64,000 nucleotides of DNA from Saprospirales bacterium GYS_P2D (GCA_009833045.1 WUUP01000005.1:186001-250000), one strand, 5' to 3'. Shown: positions 1 to 9,728, numbered from the stretch's first letter. The notes: generated from the sequence alone by a model not told the origin. Program-made: numbers and translations.

Positions 1-119
1 ATCGCTACGAGGTAGACGGAATCTCTGGAGCTACAGTGACCGCTAATGGTGTATCTGATATGCTATACAGTGGCCTACAGAATTATCTATCATATTTTGA
101 GACACAGTCTAAATCATAA
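1..119 (+). CDS. nqrC: NqrC, C-terminal fragment (Na+-translocating NADH:quinone reductase subunit C)
   Basis: The reading frame is open from base 3 to the TAA at 117-119, and the gene begins upstream of the window. The 38 visible residues contain SGATVT. This matches the SGAT(S/T) flavinylation motif of NqrC, in which the threonine carries covalently bound FMN; a C-terminal position of the motif is usual for the family. NqrC is a membrane-anchored subunit of the six-subunit sodium pump NQR. The stop lies 3 bases before the ATG of nqrD, so the two genes are clearly co-transcribed. Only the tail is visible, but motif plus synteny make the call firm. Confidence 0.9.
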   Translation, partial: RYEVDGISGATVTANGVSDMLYSGLQNYLSYFETQSKS

Positions 120-122
120 GTT

Positions 123-836
123 ATGGCTGATACTAAAATAGAAAATAAGGAGCCTTTATTCGCATTCGGTAAGAAGGAGAGGGCTTTATTGACAGATCCA
201 CTAAATGACAACAATCCGATTACGGTACAGGTATTGGGTATATGTAGTGCATTAGCGGTGACCACCTTGTTATTCCCATCGATCATCATGGCTATCGCCG
301 TGATCTTCGTATGTTCTTTTTCTAATTTGTTTACCTCATTATTAAGAAAGAGCATTCCGAAGCAAGTACGTATGATTGTACAGCTGGTGATCATTGCGAC
401 ATTAGTGACAGTCGTAGAGCTATCGCTCAAGGCATTAGACTATCCTACCTATAAGCAGCTATCTGTATTTATTGGTTTGATCATCACTAACTGTATCGTG
501 ATGGGTCGTCTTGAGGCTTTTGCTATGGCAAATAGCCCTTGGAAATCGTTTCTTGATGGAGTAGGTAATGGTGTAGGATACGGGGTGATCTTGATCATTG
601 TAGCATTCTTCAGAGAAGTACTTGGCAAAGGAACGTTCATGGCTGGTACACCTATCGAAATGAAGTTGATAGGACCATCTACAGAATATTTCATAAATAC
701 AATGGCAGACGGATCATGGTTTAGCTGGTATCAGAATAATAACTTAATGGTATTGCCTGCAGCTGCGATGTTCTTGATCGCTATCATGATATGGATACAC
801 AGAGCGTGGAATCCAAAATTAGTTGATATATCTTAA
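123..836 (+). CDS. nqrD: NqrD, integral membrane subunit of the Na+-NQR complex
   Basis: The 237-residue protein has about six hydrophobic segments and the family-typical GLIITNCIVMGRLEAFA region (around 118-134). NqrD and NqrE are inverted-topology homologues that together hold an intramembrane iron-sulfur centre in the characterised enzyme. The cysteines expected for this are present at C41 (LGICSALAV) and C124 (TNCIVMG). The protein is somewhat longer than the usual ~210 residues because of a polar N-terminal extension (about residues 1-30). The ATG lies 3 bases after the nqrC stop, and nqrE follows 12 bases downstream. The role is Na+ export coupled to NADH oxidation by quinone in the inner membrane. 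Confidence 0.95.
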   Translation: MADTKIENKEPLFAFGKKERALLTDPLNDNNPITVQVLGICSALAVTTLLFPSIIMAIAVIFVCSFSNLFTSLLRKSIPKQVRMIVQLVIIATLVTVVELSLKALDYPTYKQLSVFIGLIITNCIVMGRLEAFAMANSPWKSFLDGVGNGVGYGVILIIVAFFREVLGKGTFMAGTPIEMKLIGPSTEYFINTMADGSWFSWYQNNNLMVLPAAAMFLIAIMIWIHRAWNPKLVDIS

Positions 837-848
837 AAAAGTAAAGCA

Positions 849-1448
849 GTGGAATTAGTAAACGTATTTATCAAAGCAGCTTTCATAGAGAACCTCGTAC
901 TCTCTTACTTTTTGGGTATGTGTTCTTTCCTCGCTGTATCAAAGACACTTAAGACCGCTTTTGGTTTGGGTCTTGCTGTCATATTCGTATTGGGATTCAC
1001 TATGCCGATTAATTGGTTGATCAGCACTTATCTTTTAGATGAGGGTGGTCTTTTAGGCATGGATCTCACTTTCCTACGATTTATACTCTTCATTGCTGTG
1101 ATCGCATCTATGGTACAGCTCGTGGAGATGGTCATTGAGAAGTATTCTCCGTCGCTTTATAACTCTTTGGGTATATTCTTACCATTGATCACCGTGAACT
1201 GTGCGATTCTCGGAGGATCACTATTCATGGTGAGTAGAGAGTATTCATTCGGTGAGTCTGTTGCCTTTGGATTAGGTGGTGGATTTGGATGGTTCTTAGC
1301 GATTGTTGCCTTAGCGGCAATAAGGGAAAAGATTAAGTACAGCAATGTTCCAGCTCCATTGAGAGGTCTTGGCATGGCATTCCTATTGACTGGATTGATG
1401 GGTATGGCATTCTTAAGTCTGTTGGGTATTGATCCAGCGGCGTTTTAA
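849..1448 (+). CDS. nqrE: NqrE, integral membrane subunit of the Na+-NQR complex
   Basis: This 199-residue, strongly hydrophobic protein has about six membrane segments and the family's usual length. The cysteines expected for the shared NqrD/NqrE iron-sulfur site are C25 ([10 protein letters not shown]) and C118 (TVNCAILGG). The start used is GTG at 849. It gives the normal N-terminus [18 protein letters not shown] of the family, and no ATG lies closer. It is the third gene visible in the operon, with 12 bases separating it from nqrD and 65 bases from nqrF. Confidence 0.95.
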   Translation: MELVNVFIKAAFIENLVLSYFLGMCSFLAVSKTLKTAFGLGLAVIFVLGFTMPINWLISTYLLDEGGLLGMDLTFLRFILFIAVIASMVQLVEMVIEKYSPSLYNSLGIFLPLITVNCAILGGSLFMVSREYSFGESVAFGLGGGFGWFLAIVALAAIREKIKYSNVPAPLRGLGMAFLLTGLMGMAFLSLLGIDPAAF

Positions 1449-1513
1449 TTTGTTAATAGTTAAGAAATAGAGGGTGATATATTTCACCGTTGATTCATAA
1501 AGAACAATAAATT

Positions 1514-2818
1514 ATGATTACTTCAGTAATAGCGGCGATCGTAATATTCACAGCCATTATTTTAGGACTTTCTGGTGTACTGATGTATGCTAATAAGAAG
1601 CTAGTCCCCCAAGGTGATGTGAGTATTGTCATAAATGGTGACACTGAGAATCCAATGAAAGTGAAACCAGGTGCGTCGCTTTTGTCAGCCCTATCTGATA
1701 AAAATATATTTCTTCCATCAGCTTGTGGTGGTGGTGGTACTTGTGCCATGTGCGAATGCCATGTAGATAAAGGAGGGGGAGATGTCCTTCCTACAGAGAT
1801 GAACCACCTCACTCGTAAAGAGGCTGCTGAGCATAAGCGATTAGCTTGTCAGGTGAAAGTGAGAGAAGACATGGAGATCAGAGTACCTGAGGAGGTATTC
1901 GGTATCAAGAAGTGGGAGTGTGAAGTAGTATCCAATTACAATGTGGCATCTTTCATTAAGGAGTTCGTAGTGAAATTACCAGAAGGAGAGACCCTTGATT
2001 TCGAATCAGGGGGATACATTCAGATCGATGTACCAGAGATCACTGTAGACTATAAGAACATGGATATCACAGCTCACCCTGAGCACCATGATGATCCAGA
2101 TAAGTTTAAGTCGGAGTGGGATAAATTCAAGTTATGGGATTTGAAAATGGTAAATGAGGATCCACAGTTCCGTGCATACTCGATGGCCAATCACCCGGCA
2201 GAGGGCAATATCGTAATGTTGAATATTCGTATCGCTACTCCACCATTTGATAGAGCTAAAGGTGGCTGGATGGATGTCAACCCTGGTGTATGTTCATCTT
2301 ATGTCTTCAATCTAAAGCCTGGTGATAAGTGTACTGTATCTGGTCCTTATGGAGAGTTCTTCATCAAAGAGACGCAGAAAGAAATGGTTTATATCGGCGG
2401 TGGTGCAGGTATGGCACCATTAAGATCTCACCTATTCCACTTGTTCCACACATTGAAGACTACTAATAGAAAAGTATCTTATTGGTATGGTGGCCGAACT
2501 AAAAGAGAGCTCTTTTACATTGAGCAGTTTAGAGAGATAGAGAAGCAATTCCCTAATTTCAGATTTTACGTAGCACTTGACAATCCTCTCCCTGAAGACA
2601 ATTGGCAGGTAAAAGAGGATATTGATTCTCCTGGAGATGGATTCAAAGGATATATCATGAATGTGTGCTATGAAGAGTATCTCAAGAATCATGCAGAGCC
2701 TGAAGAAATAGAGTATTATTTCTGTGGACCTCCTATGATGAATGCCTCAGTGATAAGTACTTTAGATAAGCTCGGAGTACCACAAGAAAACATTTCATTT
2801 GACGACTTCGGAGGATAG
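1514..2818 (+). CDS. nqrF: NqrF, NADH-oxidising flavin/iron-sulfur subunit of Na+-NQR
   Basis: The 434-residue protein is the electron entry point of the sodium pump, passing electrons from NADH through FAD and a [2Fe-2S] cluster. Residues 1-26 form one membrane anchor. A ferredoxin-like domain carries cluster cysteines C71, C77, C80 ([10 protein letters not shown]) and C112. The FAD-binding RAYSMAN motif lies in the middle, and the NADH-binding region shows [14 protein letters not shown]. The C-terminus has the typical [11 protein letters not shown] and ends FDDFGG. It is slightly longer than well-studied homologues (~408 residues) through a loop rich in His/Asp/Lys after the ferredoxin domain. 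It ends the operon, and a terminator follows within 35 bases. Confidence 0.96.
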   Translation: MITSVIAAIVIFTAIILGLSGVLMYANKKLVPQGDVSIVINGDTENPMKVKPGASLLSALSDKNIFLPSACGGGGTCAMCECHVDKGGGDVLPTEMNHLTRKEAAEHKRLACQVKVREDMEIRVPEEVFGIKKWECEVVSNYNVASFIKEFVVKLPEGETLDFESGGYIQIDVPEITVDYKNMDITAHPEHHDDPDKFKSEWDKFKLWDLKMVNEDPQFRAYSMANHPAEGNIVMLNIRIATPPFDRAKGGWMDVNPGVCSSYVFNLKPGDKCTVSGPYGEFFIKETQKEMVYIGGGAGMAPLRSHLFHLFHTLKTTNRKVSYWYGGRTKRELFYIEQFREIEKQFPNFRFYVALDNPLPEDNWQVKEDIDSPGDGFKGYIMNVCYEEYLKNHAEPEEIEYYFCGPPMMNASVISTLDKLGVPQENISFDDFGG

Positions 2819-2850
2819 TCCTACCTAAAAAAGAGTCAATTAAATAATAT

Positions 2851-2882
2851 AAAGCCAGACGCACGTGTGTCTGGCTTTTTCT
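2851..2882 (+). terminator. Intrinsic terminator of the nqr operon
   Basis: A perfect 10-bp stem (AAAGCCAGAC at 2851-2860 with GTCTGGCTTT at 2869-2878), an 8-base loop and a T-run end 33-64 bases after the nqrF stop. This is a standard intrinsic terminator separating nqr from the downstream hydrolase gene. Confidence 0.9.
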
Positions 2883-2913
2883 ATTTTAGGATTGATCAAT
2901 CGAACAAAGAATT

Positions 2914-3741
2914 ATGTCGTATGTAAGTGAGCCTTTAGACCTATTAAATGGAGATAAATCCATAGTACATAAATGGGATGCCGTGGTACCTCAAGCTATA
3001 GTGGTCATCGTCCATGGATATGCAGAGCATGGATATCGATATGGGCATTTTGCTGAGCGTTTAAATGACGCCCACATTAGCACCATAGCATATGATCAAA
3101 GAGGACATGGTAGAGCCAGCGGTCTTCAGGGATATATTGATGACTTTGATGGTCTATTGGATGATCTTGATAGTGTGATAAATAGGTATCATACTGATGA
3201 TATCCCAATGTTTATTTTTGGACATAGTATGGGAGGACTCGTAGCTGCATCCTATTGTATTAATAGACAGCCAAAGAAAATCTCAGGCTTGATTACATCA
3301 GGAGCGGCGCTGAAACTCGACGCAGATCTATCACCTCTACTCCAGAAATTGGCACCACTTTTAGGTTCATTACTACCAAAGATGAAGACTCAACCTTTGG
3401 ACAAGACCTATTTGACAAGATCCCCGGCAGTATTAGAAGCATACATGGCTGATCCATTAGTCTATACGGATGGTACTCGCTCAAAAACAGGTGCAGGCAT
3501 GATCAAAGCAATAAAAGAATTATCGACGAAGTTTAGTCAACTAAAAATACCCTATCTCGGTCTTCATGGCACAGGTGAAAAAATGACTGACTATAGAGGT
3601 ACAGAACGTCTGTATAATGAAGCCGCAGTGAGTGATAAAACGCTGAAACTTTATGACGGTCTTTATCATGAACTCATCAATGAACCAGAAGCAGAAGAAG
3701 TGATGAGTGATATAGTCGAGTGGATAAAGAATAGAATGTAA
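2914..3741 (+). CDS. Alpha/beta hydrolase, monoacylglycerol-lipase-like (Hydrolase_4 family)
   Basis: The 275-residue cytosolic protein has an alpha/beta-hydrolase fold. Visible elements are the oxyanion-region VHGYAEHG (about 33-40), the DQRGHG turn (61-66), the nucleophile elbow GHSMGG with Ser105, and the catalytic histidine H252 in GLYHELINE. In monoacylglycerol lipases the acid is an Asp in the pattern G-x-x-D. Here the aligned position is Glu222 (GTGEKMTD), with Asp226 four residues later. It probably hydrolyses an acyl ester, and the partner gene, a hotdog thioesterase overlapping it by one base (TAATG), fits lipid or acyl-CoA turnover. The exact substrate is unknown. Confidence 0.85.
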   Translation: MSYVSEPLDLLNGDKSIVHKWDAVVPQAIVVIVHGYAEHGYRYGHFAERLNDAHISTIAYDQRGHGRASGLQGYIDDFDGLLDDLDSVINRYHTDDIPMFIFGHSMGGLVAASYCINRQPKKISGLITSGAALKLDADLSPLLQKLAPLLGSLLPKMKTQPLDKTYLTRSPAVLEAYMADPLVYTDGTRSKTGAGMIKAIKELSTKFSQLKIPYLGLHGTGEKMTDYRGTERLYNEAAVSDKTLKLYDGLYHELINEPEAEEVMSDIVEWIKNRM

Positions 3742-4136
3742 TGTCAGAAGTAACAATCGAAATACCGGTACTCTGGAATGACATGGACGCTGCACAGCAT
3801 GTCAATAATCTCATATATCTGAAGTGGTGTGAGTCAAGTCGTATCGCTTATTTTGAGAGTTTTGGCGTAGATACTGATTTCCAAGGAGGGATAGGGCCGA
3901 TACTATCCTATCAGGACTGTAAGTATATATTTCCGATGACTTACCCTGATATGGCCTTGATTAGTTGCTCGCTACATGAGATGAAAAGTGACCGATTTAT
4001 CCTAAAGTCAGTAGTGAATAGTCAAAAGCATGAGCGAATAGCGGCAATATCCTATCAGACCATAGTGCCATATGACTATAAGAATCTAAAGAAGGCAGAT
4101 GTACCAAAGGCCTGGCTAAAGCGGATGACAGAGTAG
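3741..4136 (+). CDS. Acyl-CoA thioesterase, 4HBT hotdog family
   Basis: The 131-residue protein is the normal length for a single-hotdog thioesterase of the 4-hydroxybenzoyl-CoA thioesterase / YbgC type. The N-terminal WNDMDAAQHVNN motif holds the likely catalytic Asp16, and the long helix of the fold follows (YLKWCESSRIAYFESFG). Such enzymes hydrolyse acyl-CoA thioesters in the cytoplasm. The ATG overlaps the stop codon of the upstream hydrolase by one base, indicating translational coupling. The gene ends 5 bases from the convergent DsbA-family gene. Confidence 0.87.
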   Translation: MSEVTIEIPVLWNDMDAAQHVNNLIYLKWCESSRIAYFESFGVDTDFQGGIGPILSYQDCKYIFPMTYPDMALISCSLHEMKSDRFILKSVVNSQKHERIAAISYQTIVPYDYKNLKKADVPKAWLKRMTE

Positions 4137-4141
4137 AAGAG

Positions 4142-4735
4142 CTACTTGTATCTTGATAAGAAAGTTCGCCACATATGGCTGGGGAGTACTCCTGTCACCG
4201 GCTGGGGATTATCATTGAGGATGAAGCTTGGCACAGCGCTGATCCCCGCATATTTTGATTCATTGACATGAGCTATAATCTGTGCAGATCGTTCTGCATA
4301 TATCTCGGACACATGATCAGGCTCTATCTCGTAGCGAGATAAGATATGGTCAATTTCGCTCAGCTCCCCTATATTAATTCCATTGACGAAATAAGCTTCA
4401 AACAAATCAGTATTAAGATCTATGACGCTATCGCTGTCTGCTATCTCTGTGATCACATGAGCCAAGAGCGTATTGGGCACATGTGAGGATTTCTTAAAAT
4501 TGAATGCGATCCCTTCTTCTGTCGCCTCTTCCTTGAGTTTGCTCGGTATTTTTTTGAATTTATTATTCAGTTGAGACTTAGGAAGACCAACCTGTGGAAT
4601 GTCGGGATAGAGTAGGTAGGGGCTGATAGTCACATGAGCTTCTACCTCCGTCTCTTTTAGTAGTCTGAGGAGTCTCATTTTACCCACATAGCACCATGGG
4701 CATAGATAGTCCGATACAATATTGATCCGTAGCAC
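4142..4735 (-). CDS. DsbA-family thioredoxin-fold oxidoreductase (FrnE-like)
   Basis: The 197-residue protein has no signal peptide, so it is predicted cytosolic. The active-site motif CPWC is at residues 12-15, right after the first beta strand (INIVSDYLCPWC), as in the FrnE / 2-hydroxychromene-2-carboxylate isomerase branch of the DsbA family. The cis-proline loop is AVPSFIL, near residue 170. It probably acts as a thiol-disulfide oxidoreductase or isomerase. It lies 7 bases downstream of the DUF6580 gene on the same strand and is likely co-transcribed with it. Confidence 0.85.
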   Translation of the reverse strand: MLRINIVSDYLCPWCYVGKMRLLRLLKETEVEAHVTISPYLLYPDIPQVGLPKSQLNNKFKKIPSKLKEEATEEGIAFNFKKSSHVPNTLLAHVITEIADSDSVIDLNTDLFEAYFVNGINIGELSEIDHILSRYEIEPDHVSEIYAERSAQIIAHVNESKYAGISAVPSFILNDNPQPVTGVLPSHMWRTFLSRYK

Positions 4736-4742
4736 TATGATA

Positions 4743-5330
4743 CTACGCTACAGGAGCGAATGCTTTGTGCTCTTCAAGGTTCATCCATTTGGCTATTCCA
4801 AATTCAAATAGTCCGACAAGGATAAAAGAATAAAACAGATTGCCCAAAAGAGTATTTCTGAAGAAAGGTATGCCTGCCTCATAAGAAGCTAAAAGACCGC
4901 TGAGATCCTTCGTATACATGCCTGATGTAATCCACACTCCTAAATTAGTGATGAGATAGAATGCCACAGCACCAGTCAGACCAGTGATGACTAAGCCAGT
5001 CCAAGAAGATTTCTTCATGATAAGATAAGCTACGGCAGCGATCGCCAAAAAGCCTAAATAGACAAAAGAGTCACCGAATAACTGAAAACCATCATAGTAT
5101 TGAGAATAGAAGCCATTATTCAAAATCAAATCACTAAGCCATAAGATCAAAAAGGGTACAATAAAACGATATATCCCTCTGAAGTAAATGGCACCTACTA
5201 TGGCTACCGCACCTACAGCACTAAAATTTGGCAAGACAGACGATCCGTCTATCAAGAATAAAAATCGAGTGGCCATCGCCAATATGATCAATGATGTAAT
5301 AACTAAGAAAAATTTTGTGCTTTTTGACAT
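4743..5330 (-). CDS. DUF6580-family membrane protein (putative transporter component)
   Basis: The 195-residue protein consists of five or six hydrophobic helices. The charged/aromatic loop SDLILNNGFYSQYYDGF and the C-terminal PFFRNTLLGNLFYSFILVG resemble the DUF6580 family, whose size and topology recall the substrate-binding S components of ECF transporters. The transported substrate is not known and no ATPase or T component is nearby. It is followed 7 bases later by the DsbA-family gene and preceded, after 73 bases, by trkH on the same strand. Confidence 0.7.
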   Translation of the reverse strand: MSKSTKFFLVITSLIILAMATRFLFLIDGSSVLPNFSAVGAVAIVGAIYFRGIYRFIVPFLILWLSDLILNNGFYSQYYDGFQLFGDSFVYLGFLAIAAVAYLIMKKSSWTGLVITGLTGAVAFYLITNLGVWITSGMYTKDLSGLLASYEAGIPFFRNTLLGNLFYSFILVGLFEFGIAKWMNLEEHKAFAPVA

Positions 5331-5403
5331 AGGCTTTTACTATTTGGCCTACAAATATCGAATAAATAGATCGAATAAGATAGTTTGAACTCATCTCATC
5401 ATA

Positions 5404-6744
5404 TCAGATGGCAATATCTTCTGATTGTGGCTTGATACGCAGTAAGGGAGCTTTTGATAGCAGTGCCAGGCCAAAAGTCAAAACGCCCAATCGACCAATG
5501 AACATCAGCACGCATATGACTACTTTAGCCCATACAGAGAGGTCTCCAGTGATACCAGTAGATATCCCCACTGTGCTGAGCGCTGATGCTGCCTCGAATA
5601 GTAAAGGCGTCAATCCCAAAGTGCTCCCATCTATCATCAATAAAATCCAAGTCCCCACCAATAGTATGAAACCATAAAAAATGGCTGATGACATGGCTAA
5701 ATATATATTGCTGGCAGGGATCTCTCTATTGAAAAAAGTGACGTGTCTTTTGCGCTTAAGTATGGATAGTAGTACTGCTATCAATGCAGATACCGTCGTT
5801 GTCTTGATACCTCCTCCTGTACCTGATGGCGACGCACCTATGACCATCAGTAGTATCATCACAAATTGGCCAGCTACACTGATCTGAGAAATGTCATGAT
5901 TATTAAAACCCACTGTGGTATGAGCTGAGATACTCTGAAATATGGCCAACTGTACACCCTCCCATCCCATACCTCTTAGCGTCGTATCAGAGATAAATAC
6001 CATGATCGCTGCTAATGAAGGAAATAACACGGTACAAAAAAGAATGATACGGCTGGTCAGAGTGATCCGCTTTCGCTTCCCGATGAGCTTAAACCAGAAG
6101 TCCAATAGAACAATAAAGCCTATCGAACCGAGTAATGATAGTCCGACGATAGTATTAGTGATCAGGGCATTATCCTGAAATCCTACCATCGAATCACTAA
6201 ACAAACTAAAACCGGCAGTACAAAATGCCGAAATACTATGGAAAATCGCTTGCCATATAGGATCTGACACACCAGCTTGCTGAAATCCAATATAGAGTAA
6301 AACTGCTCCGATAATCTCGATGAGGACAGTGAATATGACAACGCTATAAATGAATGCCACCAAAGGGTATCGCTCAGGTAAGTTAAACTCTAACCTCAGA
6401 AGCCTGGCAGGGAGACTGGGTAGTCTCTTTGACTGCTTGAGTATAACGAATGAGCTAAGTGCCATATATCCGACTCCTCCCATCTGGATAAATATCAAGC
6501 TCATGATCTGTCCAAAAAGATTGTAAGTGCTCGAAAAATCTCCTGGTGCTAATCCTGTTGTACTGACTATAGATACAGCAAAGAATAAATGATCGATAAA
6601 TGGAGTCACTTGGCTCTGAGAAAATGGTAAAACCAAGATAAAAAGACAAGCTAAAGTGAGTAAAAAGTAGCCTTGGATCATCAATAAGATAACGGCTTTG
6701 TCAGCAGTATTTCGAGATTCGAGCCAAGATCTGAGCTTACTCAT
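5404..6744 (-). CDS. TrkH/KtrB-family potassium uptake protein
   Basis: The 446-residue membrane protein has the four-fold M1-P-M2 architecture of Trk/Ktr channels. The four selectivity-filter loops are recognisable: STTGLAPGD, CTAGFSLF, TTVGFNN and STVGISTG. Each contains the conserved glycine that lines the K+ pathway. The length matches KtrB better than the longer enterobacterial TrkH. A cytosolic RCK partner (KtrA/TrkA) would normally be required, and none is encoded in this window. Co-presence with Na+-NQR fits a cell living in salt water, but this is inference. Confidence 0.9.
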   Translation of the reverse strand: MSKLRSWLESRNTADKAVILLMIQGYFLLTLACLFILVLPFSQSQVTPFIDHLFFAVSIVSTTGLAPGDFSSTYNLFGQIMSLIFIQMGGVGYMALSSFVILKQSKRLPSLPARLLRLEFNLPERYPLVAFIYSVVIFTVLIEIIGAVLLYIGFQQAGVSDPIWQAIFHSISAFCTAGFSLFSDSMVGFQDNALITNTIVGLSLLGSIGFIVLLDFWFKLIGKRKRITLTSRIILFCTVLFPSLAAIMVFISDTTLRGMGWEGVQLAIFQSISAHTTVGFNNHDISQISVAGQFVMILLMVIGASPSGTGGGIKTTTVSALIAVLLSILKRKRHVTFFNREIPASNIYLAMSSAIFYGFILLVGTWILLMIDGSTLGLTPLLFEAASALSTVGISTGITGDLSVWAKVVICVLMFIGRLGVLTFGLALLSKAPLLRIKPQSEDIAI

Positions 6745-6790
6745 ATTGCAACGGTTTTGATCAAATACAGGAGTCTAAAATAGTCTAATA

Positions 6791-6822
6791 AAAAGCCTGA
6801 TCCAGAGCGGATCAGGCTTTTT
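6791..6822 (-). terminator. Intrinsic terminator after the T9SS cargo gene
   Basis: A perfect 13-bp stem (half-site AAAAGCCTGATCC at 6791-6803 against 6809-6821) with a 5-base loop is flanked by A and T runs on both sides. It serves the minus-strand gene ending at 6846 and could stop transcription from either side. Confidence 0.9.
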
Positions 6823-6845
6823 ATGAAAATATGTAGATGGGTTTA

Positions 6846-9641
6846 TTATAGCTTGGTCATCTTGGAGACTCTTACTTTGTCCTCATATATGATTTCATAT
6901 ATATAGACTCCGCTCTCTCCGAGATGGTGATATTCTATATTAAATTGATTGACTCCAGCCTCAAAGTGGCCATCATCGGTATAGACCTGACGCATCGATG
7001 CATCATAGATCTGTAGTGATACTTTAGCTGATCTTGGTATTGAGAATTCTATTGCCGTTGATTCTTGCCAAGGGTTTGGTACATTAGTATATACTTCGAA
7101 GTCCTCTGCCAGCTCTCGTGCTTTAGGCTCGACCTGTAGTCTCAGGATCTCATGGTCGCTATAGAGCTCTGATCTCATCTGATCTTCTGAGATATCGAGT
7201 TTGATAGGACTATCGATCATTTTTTCAAATACCATACGGATCATGACATCTCCTCGCTTGAGCGATAGAGGGAGCAGATCATTCCATGAGAATGAAATAA
7301 ATCCATCCGTCAATTGTGATAGTGAGTAGTGTTCATCAGATAATGGTATAGAGCCATTACCCATTTTCATGAATCTAAGTCCCTCTGCATCATAGCTCAG
7401 GCGTGTCTGAAATCCATCCAACTCCATATCTGCAGGAGCAGTGATGTTGATCTCTACATAGCGTCCCATCTCTATAGCCTCATACTGGAGTGCGATTGAT
7501 TGTCGACTTCTGGTTTCGGATTTGAAAATGCTATTATTTACATCCCCCATTTTTATGGCCATGAAGTCTACATGCTGACTTTCTGTCTCAGTCATGAGTG
7601 TTTTACCAAAGATCTCCCCATTAGCCCAGGGGTCAAAGTAATCTTCAAACTCTAAATCAGACGGTATAAAAGTGAAACTCTCTGTCTGGCTAAATGTGCT
7701 AATATCTCCTAAGATCATTCGACGCATCTCGAGGATATCTCCTGCATTGATACGCCCATTGGCATCGAGGTCTCCGGCGATGACTTTGTATGGACTATCC
7801 AGATCTGCCAGTCCTAATAAATGTCTCTGTAAGAGTATGGCATCGAGTGTAGTGATGCCCATCTCTGGGTCATTATTCTTTTCTGGCATGATGTATAGCA
7901 TCTCGCCTGCAGTAGGGTCTTTTACTTCGTAGTAGCCCTCATCATCGGTAGTTGTATTGCGATTTTGATCGCCACTGATACGTACCATGGCATTGGCTAC
8001 AGCCATACCATCCTCAAAGCTCACAAAGCCACTGACTAAAGGGCTCGTGGTCACCGTGTCTCGGTACGTACATTCTGCTAATACGCTATCCTTATTGACT
8101 GTGACGGCTATCATACACATATCTGTGAGTCCGGCCTCATCTGTGACCATGAGTGTGACCATCACCTCTGTGCTGTCTGCACAGCTGAAGTTGAGCTGAT
8201 CACTCCATCCTATTTCTCCCATTTTTTGGGCTTGGATAGTGATATCTCCACAGGCGTCGTATGAGCTTACATTAAATTCTGTAGCATCTACATAATTAAA
8301 GTCAGGATCGGTCAAATTGACCTGCATAGTCGCCATACATATAGCGGTAGGTGGAGAGTTGTCTCGAGTGATGATAGTGATGGTGTCGTATGCCGTATTA
8401 CCACACTTATCATATGCTTCGAATGGAATCACAATAGTATCAGGCGAGCTAAAAGTGAGTGTGTCGCCAACATCAAAATATCCGCTGTAAGGATCATGGC
8501 CCAGAGCATCAATGACATCCGAGCAATTATCCGTCATCAAAACAGGAAATATCTCACCTCCGAAGACAGTCACCTCACAATACAGGGGATCTGCATCAAA
8601 GTAGAAAGTATCCTGTGCAAATGTCATGGTAGGTGGGGTCTTATCCTCAAACTGGATAGTCTGTAAATGTGTATACTCGACCTCTTCATCGCAGTACCAC
8701 TCATATACCGTCCAAAATCTCTGGAATACTTTTTTACACTTATACTCTGTCACAGGTAGGTCCTCGTAGTAGGCTCTGACTCCACAAGCTTTGAAATTGT
8801 TGCCAAAAATAGACACGCCACTTCCTGTAGGCACTCCAAAGACATACTGATCCATCAATGTGCCACTTCCTGTGGCCAAAAGTAATGATGGGGGTATCAG
8901 ATTGCCATATGCATCAGTGACCTCTGAGAGTGTGTCACAGGTCAATGTAAGGTCATCAGGGAAAGAAATGTCTTCTCTCTCAAGACGAGTGATATTGATG
9001 ACCTCAGTGCAGCTGGAGTCATTGTCACTATGGTCACGAGCTACAAAGCTGCGAATAACCTGTGCTGCTATACTATCGCCAGGGATATCACATACATTAG
9101 GATTAAAATCCATGAAAGTGGTCAGGACGGTGTCCAGATCACAATCCTCAACAATACCTCCATCATCCTGATAGAAGAAAAAATCAATACAAGACATCGT
9201 CACTGTATCCCGACATTCGATGCTTGGTGCTGTTTTGTCTTCTAAGGTAAAAGTAGACCAAGTAGGGAATCCTGCAGGATATGTCGTATCTGCTCCCATA
9301 CCACCATCCTGACTAAAGATACATCCTGATCCAGTAAGTGCTACCATAAACTCTGAACCTATATCATCTGCAGAGAGTATTCTGTCTATAGGATTCATGT
9401 CATCATCCACTAATTGAACTTTATATTCAAGATTGGGAGAGTAATTTCCTAACAATAGATGAGCAACGCTACTATCTATATCTAATCTGCAATTTTGTGA
9501 AAGAGATAGATTAACAGTAACACCCACAAGTGCTGTATCACATGGATGAGCCATAATAGGTTCTGGAGGATATGTCTGCCCCATTAGGGAAATAGAGAAA
9601 AAAATGGACACTACTGTCCATAGATATGACATCGGTTTCAT
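6846..9641 (-). CDS. Large T9SS-exported protein with dockerin-like, cohesin-like and sorting domains
   Basis: The 931-residue protein starts with a signal peptide (about 1-22, ending SISLMGQ). The N-terminal ~560 residues are rich in Cys and in repeated 'TAPSIECRDT / SPPTAICMAT'-type segments, typical of beta-sandwich adhesion-like modules. A carboxypeptidase-regulatory-like segment (about 545-590) precedes a dockerin-type region (591-650), which has Ca2+-loop-like residues in AGDLDANGRINAGD. A cohesin-like beta sandwich (about 715-820) and a ~84-residue Por/T9SS type-A C-terminal sorting domain (about 848-931, VPNPWQESTAIEFSIP) follow. The protein is probably delivered to the cell surface. 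The function is unknown; adhesion or matrix building is plausible. It is a single-gene unit with its own promoter and terminator. Confidence 0.8.
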   Translation of the reverse strand: MKPMSYLWTVVSIFFSISLMGQTYPPEPIMAHPCDTALVGVTVNLSLSQNCRLDIDSSVAHLLLGNYSPNLEYKVQLVDDDMNPIDRILSADDIGSEFMVALTGSGCIFSQDGGMGADTTYPAGFPTWSTFTLEDKTAPSIECRDTVTMSCIDFFFYQDDGGIVEDCDLDTVLTTFMDFNPNVCDIPGDSIAAQVIRSFVARDHSDNDSSCTEVINITRLEREDISFPDDLTLTCDTLSEVTDAYGNLIPPSLLLATGSGTLMDQYVFGVPTGSGVSIFGNNFKACGVRAYYEDLPVTEYKCKKVFQRFWTVYEWYCDEEVEYTHLQTIQFEDKTPPTMTFAQDTFYFDADPLYCEVTVFGGEIFPVLMTDNCSDVIDALGHDPYSGYFDVGDTLTFSSPDTIVIPFEAYDKCGNTAYDTITIITRDNSPPTAICMATMQVNLTDPDFNYVDATEFNVSSYDACGDITIQAQKMGEIGWSDQLNFSCADSTEVMVTLMVTDEAGLTDMCMIAVTVNKDSVLAECTYRDTVTTSPLVSGFVSFEDGMAVANAMVRISGDQNRNTTTDDEGYYEVKDPTAGEMLYIMPEKNNDPEMGITTLDAILLQRHLLGLADLDSPYKVIAGDLDANGRINAGDILEMRRMILGDISTFSQTESFTFIPSDLEFEDYFDPWANGEIFGKTLMTETESQHVDFMAIKMGDVNNSIFKSETRSRQSIALQYEAIEMGRYVEINITAPADMELDGFQTRLSYDAEGLRFMKMGNGSIPLSDEHYSLSQLTDGFISFSWNDLLPLSLKRGDVMIRMVFEKMIDSPIKLDISEDQMRSELYSDHEILRLQVEPKARELAEDFEVYTNVPNPWQESTAIEFSIPRSAKVSLQIYDASMRQVYTDDGHFEAGVNQFNIEYHHLGESGVYIYEIIYEDKVRVSKMTKL

Positions 9642-9728
9642 CGGGATAGCCTTATAAAGTCACAAAATCAGGTGAAGTTCACCTTATCTTTTAAGACTGC
9701 TTTTGGGGAGCGACTCGTGAGTCAAAGG

